Source of the DNA: Arthrobacter sp. 24S4-2
GTDB taxonomy: Bacteria; Actinomycetota; Actinomycetes; Actinomycetales; Micrococcaceae
DNA: 64,000 bases
Assembly: GCF_005280255.1 (NCBI RefSeq)
Contig: NZ_CP040018.1
Location: forward strand, 2,232,001 to 2,296,000
Direction of reading: 5' to 3'
The notes under the pieces were generated by a model. That model had not been told where the DNA came from and made no database searches. It saw only the letters and a program-made list of their open reading frames with translations. The stretch's first letter is position 1. Each line of letters starts with the position of its first letter. This document shows positions 9,136 to 19,289 of this stretch, piece by piece. The position numbers were made by a program, and so were the translations under genes.

Positions 9136-10476
9136 ATGACCCACGATTCAGCTACCCGCGCCCACGATCAGGTGGCCGAGGTTTCGGCCCACCCGAACCC
9201 CGCCACCGTCGCGCCCACCAAAGCAACGAAAGAGCAGCGGCAGACCCTTCTCGCCACCGGTATGGGCAACGCCCTGGAATGGTACGACTGGGGAATTTAC
9301 TCAGCCTTCGCCATCTACTTTGCCACCGAGGTGTTCAACCCCAAGGACCCGCTGGCCGCGCTCCTGGGAGCGATGGCCGTGTTCGCCGTCGGATTCGTCG
9401 CCCGGCCGGTGGGCGGTTTCGTGTTCGGCTGGCTGGCGGACCACCTGGGCCGCCGCGCCTCTATGATCTCCACGGTGGGCCTGGCATCCATCGGTTCCCT
9501 GATGATCGGCCTGGTTCCCACATACAGTGCCGCAGGAGCGTGGGCCGCGGTGGTGCTCCTGACCGCCCGCCTGCTGCAGGGCCTGGCGCACGGCGGCGAG
9601 ATGCCGTCCGCCCAGACGTACATCGCGGAGTCGGCGCCCGCCGCGCGCCGCGGCCTGTGGTCCTCGCTGATCTACGTTTCCGGGACCTCCGGCATCGTGA
9701 TCGGCCTGCTTTTCGGCTACCTCCTCAACCTGCTGCTGAGCAAGCAGGACATGCAGGCCTGGGGCTGGCGCGTCCCGTTCATCATAGGCGCCGTGCTGGG
9801 CCTCTACACCCTTATCGCACGGTCCCGGATGAAGGAAACCGAAGCGTTCACGGCCGCCAAGGCCACGACCCGCCCGCCCATCTGGCCCGAAATCCGCCGG
9901 AACTGGCGATCGGCCCTCCGGGTCATCGGGCTGGGCATCGGCGCCACCGTCTGCTATTACGTGTGGTCCGTCAGCGCAGTCCAGCAGGCCGTCCTGATCC
10001 ACAAGATGGACCAGGGAACTGCGCTGCTGGCAAGCGTCCTCAGTAACGTGGTCCTCATCATCTCGCTGCCTTTCTGGGGCATGTTCTCAGACCGCTTCGG
10101 CCGCCGCGCCAGCATGATGATCGGCACCGGCGCGCCCGTCCTGCTGTTCCCGCTGCTGGTCAACACCGTGGGCCAGAGCTTCTGGTCCCTGTTCCTCCCG
10201 GCAACCCTCATCCTGGTGCTGATGGGCGCCACCCTCGCCGTAACCCCGGCTGTGTTCGCCGAAATGTTCCCCACCCGGATCCGCACTGTGGGCGTGGCCG
10301 TCCCCTACGCGGTAGCCGTGGCCATCTTCGGCGGTACTGCACCGTACCTTCAGAGCTGGTCCAACGCAGCCTTCGGGCCCTCGGCCTTCACGATCTATGT
10401 GGTGGCACTGTTGATCATCTCCACCGTGGTGGCGTGGAAGTTGCCGGAAACCAGAGGCAACGACCTGACGCAGTAG
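9136..10476 (+). CDS. MFS transporter, metabolite:H+ symporter type
   Basis: Integral membrane transporter of 446 residues with about twelve hydrophobic segments. MGNALEWYDWGIYSAFAIYF is the typical first-helix motif of the MHS family (proline/betaine, citrate, shikimate and alpha-ketoglutarate symporters). The MFS loop motifs GWLADHLGRRASM and FSDRFGRRASMM appear in the first and second halves. It starts 34 bases after the M20 gene, after an AAGGAAACACC ribosome-binding region, and is probably cotranscribed with it. It may import or export a product of the amide hydrolysis. It is full length. Confidence 0.9.
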   Translation: MTHDSATRAHDQVAEVSAHPNPATVAPTKATKEQRQTLLATGMGNALEWYDWGIYSAFAIYFATEVFNPKDPLAALLGAMAVFAVGFVARPVGGFVFGWLADHLGRRASMISTVGLASIGSLMIGLVPTYSAAGAWAAVVLLTARLLQGLAHGGEMPSAQTYIAESAPAARRGLWSSLIYVSGTSGIVIGLLFGYLLNLLLSKQDMQAWGWRVPFIIGAVLGLYTLIARSRMKETEAFTAAKATTRPPIWPEIRRNWRSALRVIGLGIGATVCYYVWSVSAVQQAVLIHKMDQGTALLASVLSNVVLIISLPFWGMFSDRFGRRASMMIGTGAPVLLFPLLVNTVGQSFWSLFLPATLILVLMGATLAVTPAVFAEMFPTRIRTVGVAVPYAVAVAIFGGTAPYLQSWSNAAFGPSAFTIYVVALLIISTVVAWKLPETRGNDLTQ

Positions 10477-10777
10477 CCTCAGCATCCGGAAACCCTTTGG
10501 TGGTTCCGTCGTTGCGGGCCAAGGGCGGCTAGGGAATGATGCTGGTGGCCGAAGAGCGTTACGAGTGGTCATCGGCAACGGCACCCCAAGGGGGTGCGTC
10601 CGATCGGGAGGGCTGATCCGGTGGTTGGCGCGAGGGGACGCCGAACATGGTAGACGGCCCGGCACTGCCCTCCTGGTATGCAGACGGGCCCGGTCGGAGC
10701 TAGACAAGGCCTCACCGTCTTGCCTGTCATCAGGGTCAGGGCAGGCTTCTGACCGGCAACAAAAGGCAGAAGAATCA

Positions 10778-10800
10778 GGGTGTGCACAATGTGCACACCC
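10778..10800. repeat. Perfect dyad, GTGTGCACA type
   Basis: Perfect palindrome with 11-base arms around a single A, built on GTGTGCACA and TGTGCACAC. First of the dyads of unit A; its centre lies 101 bases before the tRNA-like tail, the same distance as in unit C. Confidence 0.85.
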
Positions 10801-10889
10801 TGGGCTTCGGATCGGGTCGTACTGGTGGCGGACTCGGCCGGATTGCAGAGGTTTTCGGGGGAGTGGCGTAAATTCAAGGGCAGGAACCC

Positions 10890-10940
10890 GGTTCGAGTCC
10901 CACCTCGGGCACAGTGTTTTCCCTCGTCAGGGGAGTTTTT
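10890..10940 (+). repeat. tRNA 3'-end-like segment with hairpin, unit A
   Basis: GGTTCGAGTCC at 10890-10900 followed by CACCTCGGGCAC reads like a T-loop, T-stem 3' strand and acceptor 3' strand of a tRNA, perhaps tRNA-Leu. The 5' half of a tRNA is absent upstream. A CCCTCGTCAGGGGAG hairpin and a run of five T follow. It is the kind of scar left when an element integrates into the 3' end of a tRNA gene; that origin is an inference. A half dyad (GTGTGGACATTGTCC) begins at 10949. Confidence 0.5.
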
Positions 10941-11258
10941 GCGTTAATGTGTGGACATTGTCCCACTGCGGGTCCTGACACTGGCCGCGGACTCTGCCTG
11001 GCGCCGCGGTGACCTATTCGGTTATGTGGGAGGCGGGTTCAGGTTCTTGGCTCGTGGGCCCTCCGCCTGCTGAATTCTGGGGTCCTTCGGACCTCCTCTC
11101 GAGATCGCTGTGGTGGCCAGTTGGTCTATCACCTATTCATGGGCTGGGGTTGTACTGACGGCATGACTAGGACGAGTTTTCTTCGAGATATCTCTTCTTG
11201 TTCGAGTCTGTTGGGCGCCTCGGTGACCGCTGCGGCATGCGTTGGTCCGGCCAAAGGC

Positions 11259-11277
11259 GTGTGGACAGTGTCCACAC
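11259..11277. repeat. Perfect dyad, GTGTGGACA type
   Basis: GTGTGGACA-G-TGTCCACAC with perfect 9-base arms. It lies 310 bases after the half dyad at 10949; the counterpart in unit C is at 313 bases. The rest of 10941-11640 holds no convincing gene. Confidence 0.85.
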
Positions 11278-12268
11278 CATCTCTCAGTGATTCGCTGGCT
11301 CATTGGGGGGCCCCAGTTTGGCTGATTTCCGCTGACATAGCTTCATGCACTTTGGCCTCAGTAACGACATGACTACCACGAAATGCACCGGCGTGCCACG
11401 CAATTCGCAGATCTAAGGCTGCTGATCGATGGACCCGTTGTCGACCGGAAGCGGTGCGCTGTTGGCCAAGGTCCGGTCCAATATGCTGCATCGGCTGGTT
11501 TAGGGCTGCGTTGCTGGCCTATCCCTCCGCGGAGCACACGCAGGAGTGGAATGCCGATGCGTACCGGTGGGACGCCGCGGTGTTCGACTGGCTCCGAAAC
11601 GAACCGTCGTCGTCTGCCGCCGTATCCCCATGACTGCGGACTAGGACGCTTCGAGGCCCCAGGGCCGGACGGCCGGGTCCTTGTCCATGTTCCAGCCGGC
11701 AACGATTCCAGAGCCGATCATCATGGCGTCCGCGGTTCGGGTTTCTTTCCTTGAGGCTGGCAGGGTGATGCGGTTTGTCGGTTCGATGGTGCTACCGCGG
11801 TAGACGAATTCGGCGTTGATCTGGCTGGACTGGGTCGCCGTCAGCGGCAGTGTCAGGCCGTCGCGGGGATCGCCGTCGTACGGTGAAACGGTGTCGTCTC
11901 CGACGAGGAGCCCATCACGGATGGTCATTCCGCGCTCTGCCAGTGCACATGTCAGTGCTGCGATGGTAGCGGCGTGTGGTTTGGGGTGCCCGGGTTTCTG
12001 GGGCTCGGAGGTGTACACGGCGAAGAGCACGCTCGCGGCGCTCGTGTCATGGGCGAGATAGTCGGCGACGGTGGGGGCGTACCTGACCCCGCCCTCCCGG
12101 TTGGGGAGGTCAACCCTGAGCGTTGCCCCCACGCGGTTGGCATCCAGGGTGATGCACACGAGGCTCTCGTGCGGCCAAAAACCGAGCGTGTGCCCAACGA
12201 AAGGGACTGCCCCCGGTTTTGTTGACTCCTTGACCTAGCGAGCTGGTGCTCGTGGAAGGATGTTGACC

Positions 12269-12549
12269 ATGCCTAGGCTTATGGTGCGGAGTTCCGCCAG
12301 GATGTTATTGATGTGGCCCGTAAGGGCGAGGCGCCGCTGGCGCAGATTGCCAAGGATTTCGGGCTTTCGGTCACGACGTTAAAGCGCTGGATTGCCATCG
12401 CCGAACGTAAAGATTCCGGGGCCGGGCCGGCTGCGGCTGAGTCGGCCGAGATGCGGGAGCTGAAGAAGCGTAACCGCTTGTTGGAGCAGGAGAATGAGAT
12501 TCTGCGCCGGGCTGCTGCCTATTTGGCCAGGGACATCAACCCAAAATGA
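12269..12549 (+). pseudogene. IS3 transposase orfA, frameshifted
   Basis: Helix-turn-helix subunit of an IS3 transposase. The ATG at 12269 follows GGAAGGATG. One A appears lost in CCTAGGC near 12275 (CCTAAGGC would read PKAYGAEFRQDVIDVARKG), so the frame shifts early. From 12313 the correct frame is open and gives GEAPLAQIAKDFGLSVTTLK, then a coiled coil (LKKRNRLLEQENEILRRAAA). An internal ATG at 12313 could still give a shortened product. The end overlaps orfB by 4 bases (ATGA). Confidence 0.75.
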
Positions 12550-13411
12550 TCTACCCGCTGGTCACGGATCTTGCCGCCGACGGTGTCCCCGTGGCGGTGA
12601 CCTGCAGGGTGTTGGAATTCAGCAAGCAAGGCTATTACCGGTGGAGAGCCAGCCCGGTGACGGAACGGGAGTGGGCGGATGCGCACCTGGTCAACGCCGC
12701 CCTGGACATTCACGTTGACGATCCTGCCTTCGGCTACGGTTCATCGCCGACGAACTCCCTGAGAAGGGTATTACGGCGGGCGAGAACAGGGTCCAGCGTC
12801 TGTGCAGGGACCACCGGATCTGGTCGGTGTTTTCCAAGAAGCGAGGTTTGAACCGGAAGCCGGGACCACCGGTCCACGATGACCTGGTGGAGCGGGACTT
12901 CACCGCCGCGGCACCGAACGAACTGTGGCTGACGGACATCACCGAGCACCCCACCGGCGAAGGGAAGCTCTACCTCTGCGCGATCAAGGACGTCTATTCC
13001 GGCAGGATCGTCGGGTACTCGATGGACTCGCGAATGAAGTCCTCGCTGGCGGTCGCTGCGCTGGAGAACGCCGTGCGGGCACGCCGTCCGGCAGGAACGG
13101 TGGTGCACTCGGATCGAGGATCCCAGTTCCGGTCCCGCCGGTTCGTTGAATCGCTCCGGCGCCACGGGCTAACCGGCTCGATGGGCAGGGTGGGTGCGTG
13201 CGCGGACAACGCTGCAATGGAGTCGTTCTTCTCGCTGCTGCAGAAGAACGTCCTGGACCGTCACCGGTGGCTCACACGCCAGGAACTCCGGCTGGCGATC
13301 ACGACCTGGATCGAACGGACCTACCACCGCCGGCGACGGCAAAGACGGCTGGGAAAACTCACGCCCATCGAATATGAAACAATCAACCGGACCGCGCTCA
13401 CAGCGGCCTAA
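12546..13411 (+). pseudogene. IS3 transposase orfB, frameshifted
   Basis: DDE integrase-core subunit. The N-terminal part (MIYPLVTDLAADGVPVAVTC, SKQGYYRWRASP) is in one frame up to DDPAFGY. One C is apparently missing after 12737, and the frame moves to one that continues through FSKKRGLNRKPG, LWLTDITEHPTGEGKLYL (first Asp), VHSDRGSQFRSRRF (second Asp) and NAAMESFFSLLQKN (Glu). The catalytic triad is present but split across two frames. The stop is at 13411. Confidence 0.82.
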
Positions 13412-14125
13412 GACCCCGAGTCAACAAAAGCCGGGGCAGTCCCAAACTGAGGACATCGGCTGGGGTTTTGATGGTGAGTGGTTCCATGTTCCTTCTCCTT
13501 CAGCGACTGGCGGGCACCGGATGTGTCTGTCAGATTTGTGCGTCGTTCTGATAAACGGAGTCACCGCTGGGTTTGAGGGGCCGGAGTGCAACTTGGGGAA
13601 CCGGGAACGATCCGGAATTTCGCGAGGAAATAAGCGACAAAGGAGCGCCGAACAAAATTTTGGGTCGTAAGCGGCGCGTAGCGCCCTGGTTGTGTGGAGG
13701 GCCCGCCCAGCGATGATGGACGATCAGGATGACAAACAGCGAAGTTGCTTCTGGTGGTTCATGGAGGTGGGGGAGTGGGGCGGCATGACGCCACTTGGTC
13801 TCGACGTCCGCGGCAAGCACCTTGCGATGCTACCGAGGAGTTTGATTCCGGCTCTGGCTGGTCGACGCCTTCCAGAGCGGGTTTGAGGCGCCCGCAGAGT
13901 GTGTGGCGGACATGATCAAGGGCGCTGGAAACCAGGAAGTCTGCGTCCTCTGCTTTGTAACGCGGACCTGGGGCCTTTATGCTCCAAGTTAGATGAGGCT
14001 GGAAAACTGCGTTCAAGCAGCATGTCAATCGCGGCCCTAGGAGCGCGGGTCAGTAGTCGGCCGGGTTCTTAAAACGCCGTGTGAATTGCCGGGGTGCGGG
14101 AGGGGTGGCTGGAAGAATCGGGAGT

Positions 14126-15610
14126 ATGAATTCCGGTTCCCAGGATGGCCTTTTTGATGAAGCTCTCGTGGAGCGGGTGGAGCGTTTTGATGACGGGATC
14201 GTTGAGGCCGGTGCTGGTGTGAAGAAGCGGTTCAAATCCTTTGAGCCGGACGCGGTGATGCTGGTCCCGCCGTCGCTGGATGAGTGGTTGCCGGGCAATC
14301 ATCTGGCCCGGTTCATCGCTGATCTGGTGTCCCGGGAGCTGGATCTGTCCCGGTTCTACGGCTCGTATGGGAAGACGAAGGGCCAGCCGCCGTATGATCC
14401 GCGGTTGATGGTCCGGGTCCTGCTTTACGGTTACTGCGTCGGGGTGCGTTCCTCCCGGGAGTTGGAGCGGGCGTGCGTGGACGTGGTCGCGTTCCGTTGG
14501 CTGGCCGGGCAGCAGGCACCGGATTTCCGGTCCATCGGCCGGTTCCGCAAACGCCATCTCGCGGCGTTGGGGAACGTGTTCCTGCAGGCGCTGGAACTCT
14601 GCCGGGCCGCGGGCATGGTCTCGTTGGGCCGGGTTGCCCTGGACGGGACGAAGGTGCGGGCCAACGCGTCCCGGCGAAAGGCGATGAGCTACGGACGGCT
14701 GACCGAAAAACAGAGGATCCTCGCCGCGGAGGTCTCGGACATGCTCGCCGACGCCGAGGCCGTGGACAGGGAGGAGGATGCCCGGTTCGGGGCGGATACG
14801 CGCGGCGATGAGCTCCCGCCGGACCTGGCCGACCGGCAATCGCGGCTGGCGAAGATGGCCGCGGCCCGCAAACAGCTCGAAGAGGACGCGGCAGCCAAAG
14901 CACGCCAAGAGGCGGAGCAGAAAGCCCGGGACCGCGGCGATGACGACGGGGCGGCTGCGGCCAAGGGTGAGGAAGCCGCGGCCAAAGCGGAGGTCAGACC
15001 GAGGGCCCAGCGCAATTTCACGGACCCCGACTCCCGGATCATGAAGACCGCAGACGGCTCGTACCACTATTGCTACAACGCCCAGGCCGTGGTCGACGCG
15101 GACCATCAGGTCATCGTCGCCACCGATCTGAACAACACCGCGGTGGACGTGCAGCAACTGGTCCCGATGACCGAACGCACCGCCGAAACCCTGGGCCGGA
15201 TGGCCGCCCAATGGACCATTGATGCCGGATATTGTTCAGCAGCCAACCTCGAACACGTGAAGGAAATCGAGGCCGCCGGCGGGACCGAGTTCTTCATCGC
15301 GACCGGCCGGCTCAAACACGGCGAAAAGGTTCCCGAGACGCCCCGGGGCAGGATCCCGGCCACCGCCACACTCCGGGAACGGATGGCGAGGAAACTCAAA
15401 ACCAAGAAGGGCCGGGCCGTTTACGCGCGGCGCAAGGCGATCATCGAACCGGTCTTCGGGCAAATCCACACCCGCCAGGGCAAACACGTACTCCTGCGCG
15501 GCCTCGAACAGGCCAAACACGAGTGGGAACTGATGGCAGGCTGTCACAACCTGCTGAAATTGTTCACTTTCAAAGCCAAAGCCGGTCTCAACGCCCCGGC
15601 CGGAGCCTAA
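14126..15610 (+). CDS. IS1182 family transposase
   Basis: Full-length DDE transposase of 494 residues. FEPDAVMLVPPSLDEWLPGN and HLARFIADLVSRELDLS are the family's N-terminal domain. GQPPYDPRLMVRVLLYGYCV and RSSRELERACVDVVAFRWL follow, then the catalytic Asp region VALDGTKVRANASRRKAM and a long charged coiled insert (about residues 210-310). The C-terminal half has AQAVVDADHQVIVATDL, WTIDAGYCSAANL and GRAVYARRKAIIEPVFGQI. The ATG at 14126 is chosen over an upstream in-frame start because the protein then begins just before the family motif. I could not fix the ends; GGTCAGTAG occurs at 14048-14056 and 15666-15674 and may be a target duplication. Between unit A and this gene (13796-14125) I see nothing else. 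Confidence 0.88.
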   Translation: MNSGSQDGLFDEALVERVERFDDGIVEAGAGVKKRFKSFEPDAVMLVPPSLDEWLPGNHLARFIADLVSRELDLSRFYGSYGKTKGQPPYDPRLMVRVLLYGYCVGVRSSRELERACVDVVAFRWLAGQQAPDFRSIGRFRKRHLAALGNVFLQALELCRAAGMVSLGRVALDGTKVRANASRRKAMSYGRLTEKQRILAAEVSDMLADAEAVDREEDARFGADTRGDELPPDLADRQSRLAKMAAARKQLEEDAAAKARQEAEQKARDRGDDDGAAAAKGEEAAAKAEVRPRAQRNFTDPDSRIMKTADGSYHYCYNAQAVVDADHQVIVATDLNNTAVDVQQLVPMTERTAETLGRMAAQWTIDAGYCSAANLEHVKEIEAAGGTEFFIATGRLKHGEKVPETPRGRIPATATLRERMARKLKTKKGRAVYARRKAIIEPVFGQIHTRQGKHVLLRGLEQAKHEWELMAGCHNLLKLFTFKAKAGLNAPAGA

Positions 15611-15794
15611 CCCACGGGCCAAGGCGGCCACGGCTGCCCGGCCATCAAGATGGCAACGTGTCACCGGTCAGTAGACAGGACCACCCCTGGATGACGGAAA
15701 CCACTACCGCCCCACGCTCCTAGGAGTGAGCTGCCACAGAGATCTCGGACAGTGGGCCCTCTTAAAATGGGGTCTACCGAAAGTTGAGATCAGC

Positions 15795-16085
15795 ATGACC
15801 GCATCACGCAAGCGATTTACCCAGGAGTTCAAGGACGAGTTGTGCCGCGAGGTGATCAACACGTCCAGGCCGATCAAGGACGTGGCCACCGCGTACGGTG
15901 TCGGCCCCGAAACGCTCCGCAACTGGCTGGTCAAGTACCGGGCGGCCAACGGCGGCACGGAGGTGGATCTGACGGTGTCGGAACGGGCCCGGCTGAAGGA
16001 GCTCGAGCGTGAAGTTCAAGAGCTGCGGGCGGAGACTGCCTTTTTGAAAAAAGCCAGCGCTTACTTCGCGCGGGAGCAGCGGTAG
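15795..16085 (+). CDS. IS3 transposase orfA
   Basis: Small helix-turn-helix protein of 96 residues with the order MTASRKRFTQEFKDELCREV, RPIKDVATAYGVGPETLRN and a C-terminal leucine-rich coil (LKELEREVQELRAETAFLKK). It looks intact. The ATG at 15795 is chosen because the family begins here; in-frame sequence upstream reads through the element's left end. The partner orfB begins with an overlapping GTG at 16085. Confidence 0.85.
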   Translation: MTASRKRFTQEFKDELCREVINTSRPIKDVATAYGVGPETLRNWLVKYRAANGGTEVDLTVSERARLKELEREVQELRAETAFLKKASAYFAREQR

Positions 16086-16976
16086 TGAGCAAGTATGAAT
16101 TCATCGATTCCCAAAAAGCTGAGCCCGCCAACTGAATTCGGTAGTGAGAATGTGCCGCTGGCTGGCCGTCTCGACGTCGGGTTTCTATCACTGGGCCACC
16201 CGCCCGCAATCGGCCACCTCGGGGCGCCGCCGGGCCCTGACGGCGCGGGTCCGGCATTACTTCGAGGAGTCCGAGGGCACGTACGGGTACCGGCGCATCC
16301 ACGCCGATCTCGCCGCGGAACAGACCGAGTGTTCTCCGGAGTTGGTGCGGCAGATCATGCGCTGCCAGGGCCTGGTGGCCTGTCAACCACGTCCGTTCCG
16401 CGTCACCACCGAGGCTGATGCTGAGGCGGCCGCGGGCATGCCCGACCTCGTCAAGCGGGACTTCACCGCGGACCGTCCCGGGGCGAAGTTCGTCGGCGAC
16501 ATCACCTACATCCACACCTGGCAGGGATTCGTCTACCTCGCCACCGTCATTGACTGCTACTCGAAGAAAGTCGTCGGCTGGTCCATCGCCGATCACATGC
16601 GCACCGGGCTCGTCGCCGATGCGCTCAAGAACGCCGCCGCCACAACCCGGATCGAGCCTGACGCGATCTGGCATTCCGATCGGGGCAGCGTGTACACCTC
16701 GACCGAGTTCAGGGCCCTGGTGATCGGCCTGGGCATGCGCTCGTCGATGGGACGCACCGGCGTGTGCTGGGACAACAGCATGGCCGAATCGTTCTTCTCA
16801 GCCCTGAAAAACGAGCGTGTGTACCGGACTGTTTACGCGACAAAATCACAAGCCCGGAGCGACGTCATCCGGTACATCGAGGGTTTTACAACAGCCGGCG
16901 CCGTCACTCCGCGCTCGGTTACCGGCGGCCTAACGAAGTCCACTATGGTTATCAACAGCCAGCCTTGGCAGCGTAG
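16085..16976 (+). pseudogene. IS3 transposase orfB, multiply disrupted
   Basis: The integrase-core subunit starts at the GTG overlapping the orfA stop (VSKYEFIDSQKAEPAN). It is then hit by a TGA where CGA is expected (about 16133) and a missing C (about 16139). The frame reopens as VRMCRWLAVSTSGFYHWATR and keeps the catalytic regions GDITYIHTWQGFVYLATVID, WHSDRGSVYTSTEF and NSMAESFFSALKNE. A third lesion, a missing base near 16885 (EGF), shifts the last 30 codons; the true end YNSRRRHSALGYRRPNEVHY lies in another frame to 16976. Three lesions make it a pseudogene. Confidence 0.85.
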
Positions 16977-17002
16977 AAGAATCCACTAATTCCGCTGTCC
17001 GA

Positions 17003-18133
17003 AATCCCCGCAGCAGCTCAGAGCGACATGTGCGCTGTTATCGGCGTTTAAGTGCAGGTACGGTGGAATCGGCGGCACGTAGGTGCAGCTGACACGGGCA
17101 GCAGGGAGCGCGACCGCGCTCCCACGGTGTGCACAGGTGCGAATCCATATGCCGGTTCTGCCCCTACGGGCGGATCGAAAGTGTCAGGATGGGGTCGAAG
17201 AGCCTCACGAGTCTCCGTCAGAGAAGGAAGAAACGAGCCCTATTCTGACGGCTCCGAGCCAATCACCTGACGTCAGCTTGGTGTGTACTCGATCCAGACC
17301 AGTCCACTAGCTAGTGGGGCGCCAGATTGACAGACGCCCAACACGCTCCTCGCAAAGAGTATGCCAGCACCACTTGTGTCGGGAACCCGCCGTGTGGAAG
17401 AGCCGGCCCGGTCTCGCTAGGTCAGGAAATACGGCCGGGACTTGCCGTTTTGGCAAGGCTCCACTGAAGTTCAAAGGGCAGCACAGCCGCCATGGACCTT
17501 TTCGTGCAGCAGATCATTTCCCGGCTGTCGCACATCACCGGCTGCTGAATAAACACTAAAACCTGCCTGCCGCAGGATACCCTCAAGCAAATGCCGCATA
17601 TCGGCTTCGTCGTCCACAACGACAGCTACCCCAAGATCGTCCATGATTACCCCGTCGCGCGAAGATGCTCGACCTCCGCCCAGTACAGAGGCCCTCTTCA
17701 CCGCACACTGCCCACGCTACACAATGCACAAAGCCACGCGACATCAGAGGTGAAGCCGATAGTTAGTGACAGCCTCAACCGCAGACGGGCCAGGAACCTC
17801 CCAAAAGGTCCGCCCCCGGGGCGAACCACAGTGGCCGATCACCAGCGGCAGACCGCGTTTCACCGCCACCACCAGGATCCACGCCAGGTGCCACCGCTGC
17901 ACGCCCACCGAAAGGGTCGTCAAAAGATTTCCTTTGTCCGAGGAGAAACCCGGAGGGGCCGGCCCCAAAAGGCTGCGCCCCAAATGTTGTGAGGGAGTAA
18001 GTGTCGTCGGGGGCATATGAATCTACTTTCTTGACATTGCAGGAGGCACGGCGTCCGATGGGTCCGTCAAGAACCGCCTGAATCCACTTGGTGCTTCTGC
18101 TGGCTTTCGCTTCAAAATTCCCGGTGGGATGCA
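17003..18133. other. Intergenic stretch without recognisable genes
   Basis: About 1.1 kb after the IS3 element. Short open frames on both strands have no family motif, no good ribosome-binding site and no clear codon bias. It may be decayed sequence. Confidence 0.5.
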
Positions 18134-18211
18134 GCCTGCAGCGTCCTTGCTGCAGGCAGTCGTCTTCCGTCGCGTTGGGCCGGGCGCTCTCAGCTAGCCC
18201 GGCCCAACGCG
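18134..18211. terminator. Two perfect hairpins at the end of a transporter gene
   Basis: GCCTGCAGC and GCTGCAGGC form a 9-bp stem (18134-18157). Directly after, CGCGTTGGGCCGGGC and its exact complement form a 15-bp stem with an 11-base loop (18171-18211). They lie 7 bases downstream of the minus-strand MFS stop and probably end its transcription, although no T-run follows on either strand. Confidence 0.55.
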
Positions 18212-18217
18212 GTTCGC

Positions 18218-18920
18218 TCAGTTAACTTGGGTGGGTTCATTTGGGACGGCGGCGGTTCGGCGGTCAAAGACGTGCGCTCCAACTTCTTGTTCGGCCTGAT
18301 GCCGGATGGAAAGATCCAAGCCGGAGCGGTCCCGCACTAAGGAGACGGCCACGAGGGAAATAAGTGTCATGCCCACGAGGTATAGGGATACGGCTTCCGT
18401 TCCTCCGGTGGCCTGTACGAGCGCGGTGGCGATTGTGGGCGCAAAGGCACCGCCGAGGATCGCACCCAGGGCGTAGGAGATGGAGACGCCGGAGAAGCGC
18501 ACAGAGGCCGGGAACATCTCGGAATACAGGGCTGCCTGCGGGCCGTACGCAAGTCCCAGACCAACGCTGAAGATGGTCATCGCCACGTAGAGCATCGGCA
18601 AGGAACCGGTGTTGATAAGCCAGAAGAGCGGAAAGCAGGCCAGCAGCTGGGCGCCGAAGCCTAGGAAATAAGTGTTCTTGCGGCCAATTTTGTCCGAGAG
18701 GTAGCCGGCGAGGTAGGTGAAGACGAACCAGACTCCAGCGCCGTAAGTGACCGCGACGAGCACGTCGGTGCGTTCGTGACCGACAGCGGGGCTGGACGCG
18801 TAGCTGGGGATGAAGCCGCCGGTTGCCATATATCCTGCAGCGTTGTTGCCTGCGAAGATCAGGGCAGCGATGACCACGAGCAGTCCGTGACGTCGGAACA
18901 GTTCCACGATCGGTATCCGG
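18218..18920 (-). pseudogene. MHS-type MFS transporter, C-terminal half of a split gene
   Basis: Beginning with PRIPIVELFRRHGLLVVIAA, this is exactly the second half of a metabolite:H+ symporter: six hydrophobic segments, the loop GYLSDKIGRKNTYF, and a cytoplasmic tail ending PNEPTQVN. The first half, ending FQEIAAAKKR, lies on the same strand at 22465-22983. Joining the two gives a normal MHS central loop (AAAKKR then RIPIVELF). The 3.5 kb between them therefore interrupt one gene. A GTG at 18907 could start a half-length product, which would not be a working transporter. Confidence 0.85.
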
Positions 18921-19289
18921 GGTTGATGCTCCTATAGTCGTCAAATCGAGCATGCCGTTTGATTCAGGACTGGTATGACGTGTTTGTCCGCTGAAAATCG
19001 CTTCCAATCCAGAGTGCTCGTTGCGCACCGGAGAAACACCATTTCTCCGGAGTCATTGACTCGGACCGCCGTTTCCTCAAGCGGAACGGCAAGGACAGCT
19101 GCGGCTGCGGTAAACATCTGAGCGGTAATCGCAGCAGCCAACGGTCCAGGGGCCGGTGTAGGCCACTTTGGAATCTGACAGCCGGATCAGCGTGTGAGTG
19201 TCCCGCCCTGGCTGTTCCGATTCCAGGTTGGATGTGAGACGTTCGGCAGTCCAGGAAACGGGTGCAAATGGGGCCTAGGCAGGGCCAAG

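Larger units (their letters stand above)
12203..13443 (+). mobile_element. IS3 family element inserted in the DUF4192 gene
   Basis: 1241-bp element. Its 26-base ends, beginning GGGACTGCCCC and ending with the complement, match at 24 of 26 positions. It is flanked by AAA at 12200-12202 and 13444-13446, a 3-bp target duplication; the uninterrupted sequence is seen in unit C (ACGAAACTGAGG). It encodes orfA and orfB of an IS3-type transposase, both carrying single-base deletions, so it is probably immobile unless helped in trans. Confidence 0.88.
11641..13487 (-). pseudogene. DUF4192 family gene, broken by deletion and IS3 insertion
   Basis: The gene starts at 13487 (ATG, product beginning MEPLTIKTPADV with AGGAGAAGG upstream) and is cut near codon 15-17 by the IS element at 12203-13443. 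It resumes at about 12200 and runs through ANRVGATLRVDLPNREGG and AVYTSEPQKPGHPKPHAATI to RGSTIEPTNRITLPAS. There it jumps directly to the C-terminal MIGSGIVAGWNMDKD, skipping about 430 bp that are present in the copy at 47787-48818. The function of DUF4192 proteins is not known to me. Two independent lesions make it non-functional. Confidence 0.85.
10778..13795. repeat. Repeat unit A (dyads, tRNA-like tail, DUF4192), direct copy of unit C
   Basis: This stretch aligns by eye with 46878-49055 in the same orientation. Shared landmarks in order are a GTGTGCACA dyad, about 110 bases of related sequence, the tRNA-like 3' end, a hairpin, a half dyad, a second dyad about 310 bases on, and a DUF4192 gene on the minus strand with about 300 bases of its upstream region. 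In this copy an IS3 element of 1241 bp sits inside and about 430 bp of the DUF4192 gene are missing. The 300 bases between the MFS stop and this unit (10477-10777) show no gene. Confidence 0.75.
15745..17002 (+). mobile_element. IS3 family element, second type, decayed
   Basis: About 1258 bp between imperfect ends TCGGACAGTGG (left, from 15745) and CCGCTGTCCGA (right, to 17002). It carries orfA and a damaged orfB, unlike the IS3 element at 12203 in sequence. No clear target duplication is visible, so the boundaries are approximate. Confidence 0.7.

Noticed and set aside
10880..10915. A complete tRNA gene
   Set aside because: Only the T-arm and 3' acceptor strand are present; no D-arm, anticodon arm or pairing 5' acceptor strand could be found upstream, here or at 35840 and 46991.
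14069..15211. Long minus-strand frame opposite the IS1182 transposase
   Set aside because: Shadow of a strongly GC-biased gene; no motif of its own.
14048..15674. GGTCAGTAG as proven target duplication of the IS1182 element
   Set aside because: The repeat is there, but convincing terminal inverted repeats next to it are not, so element ends stay open.
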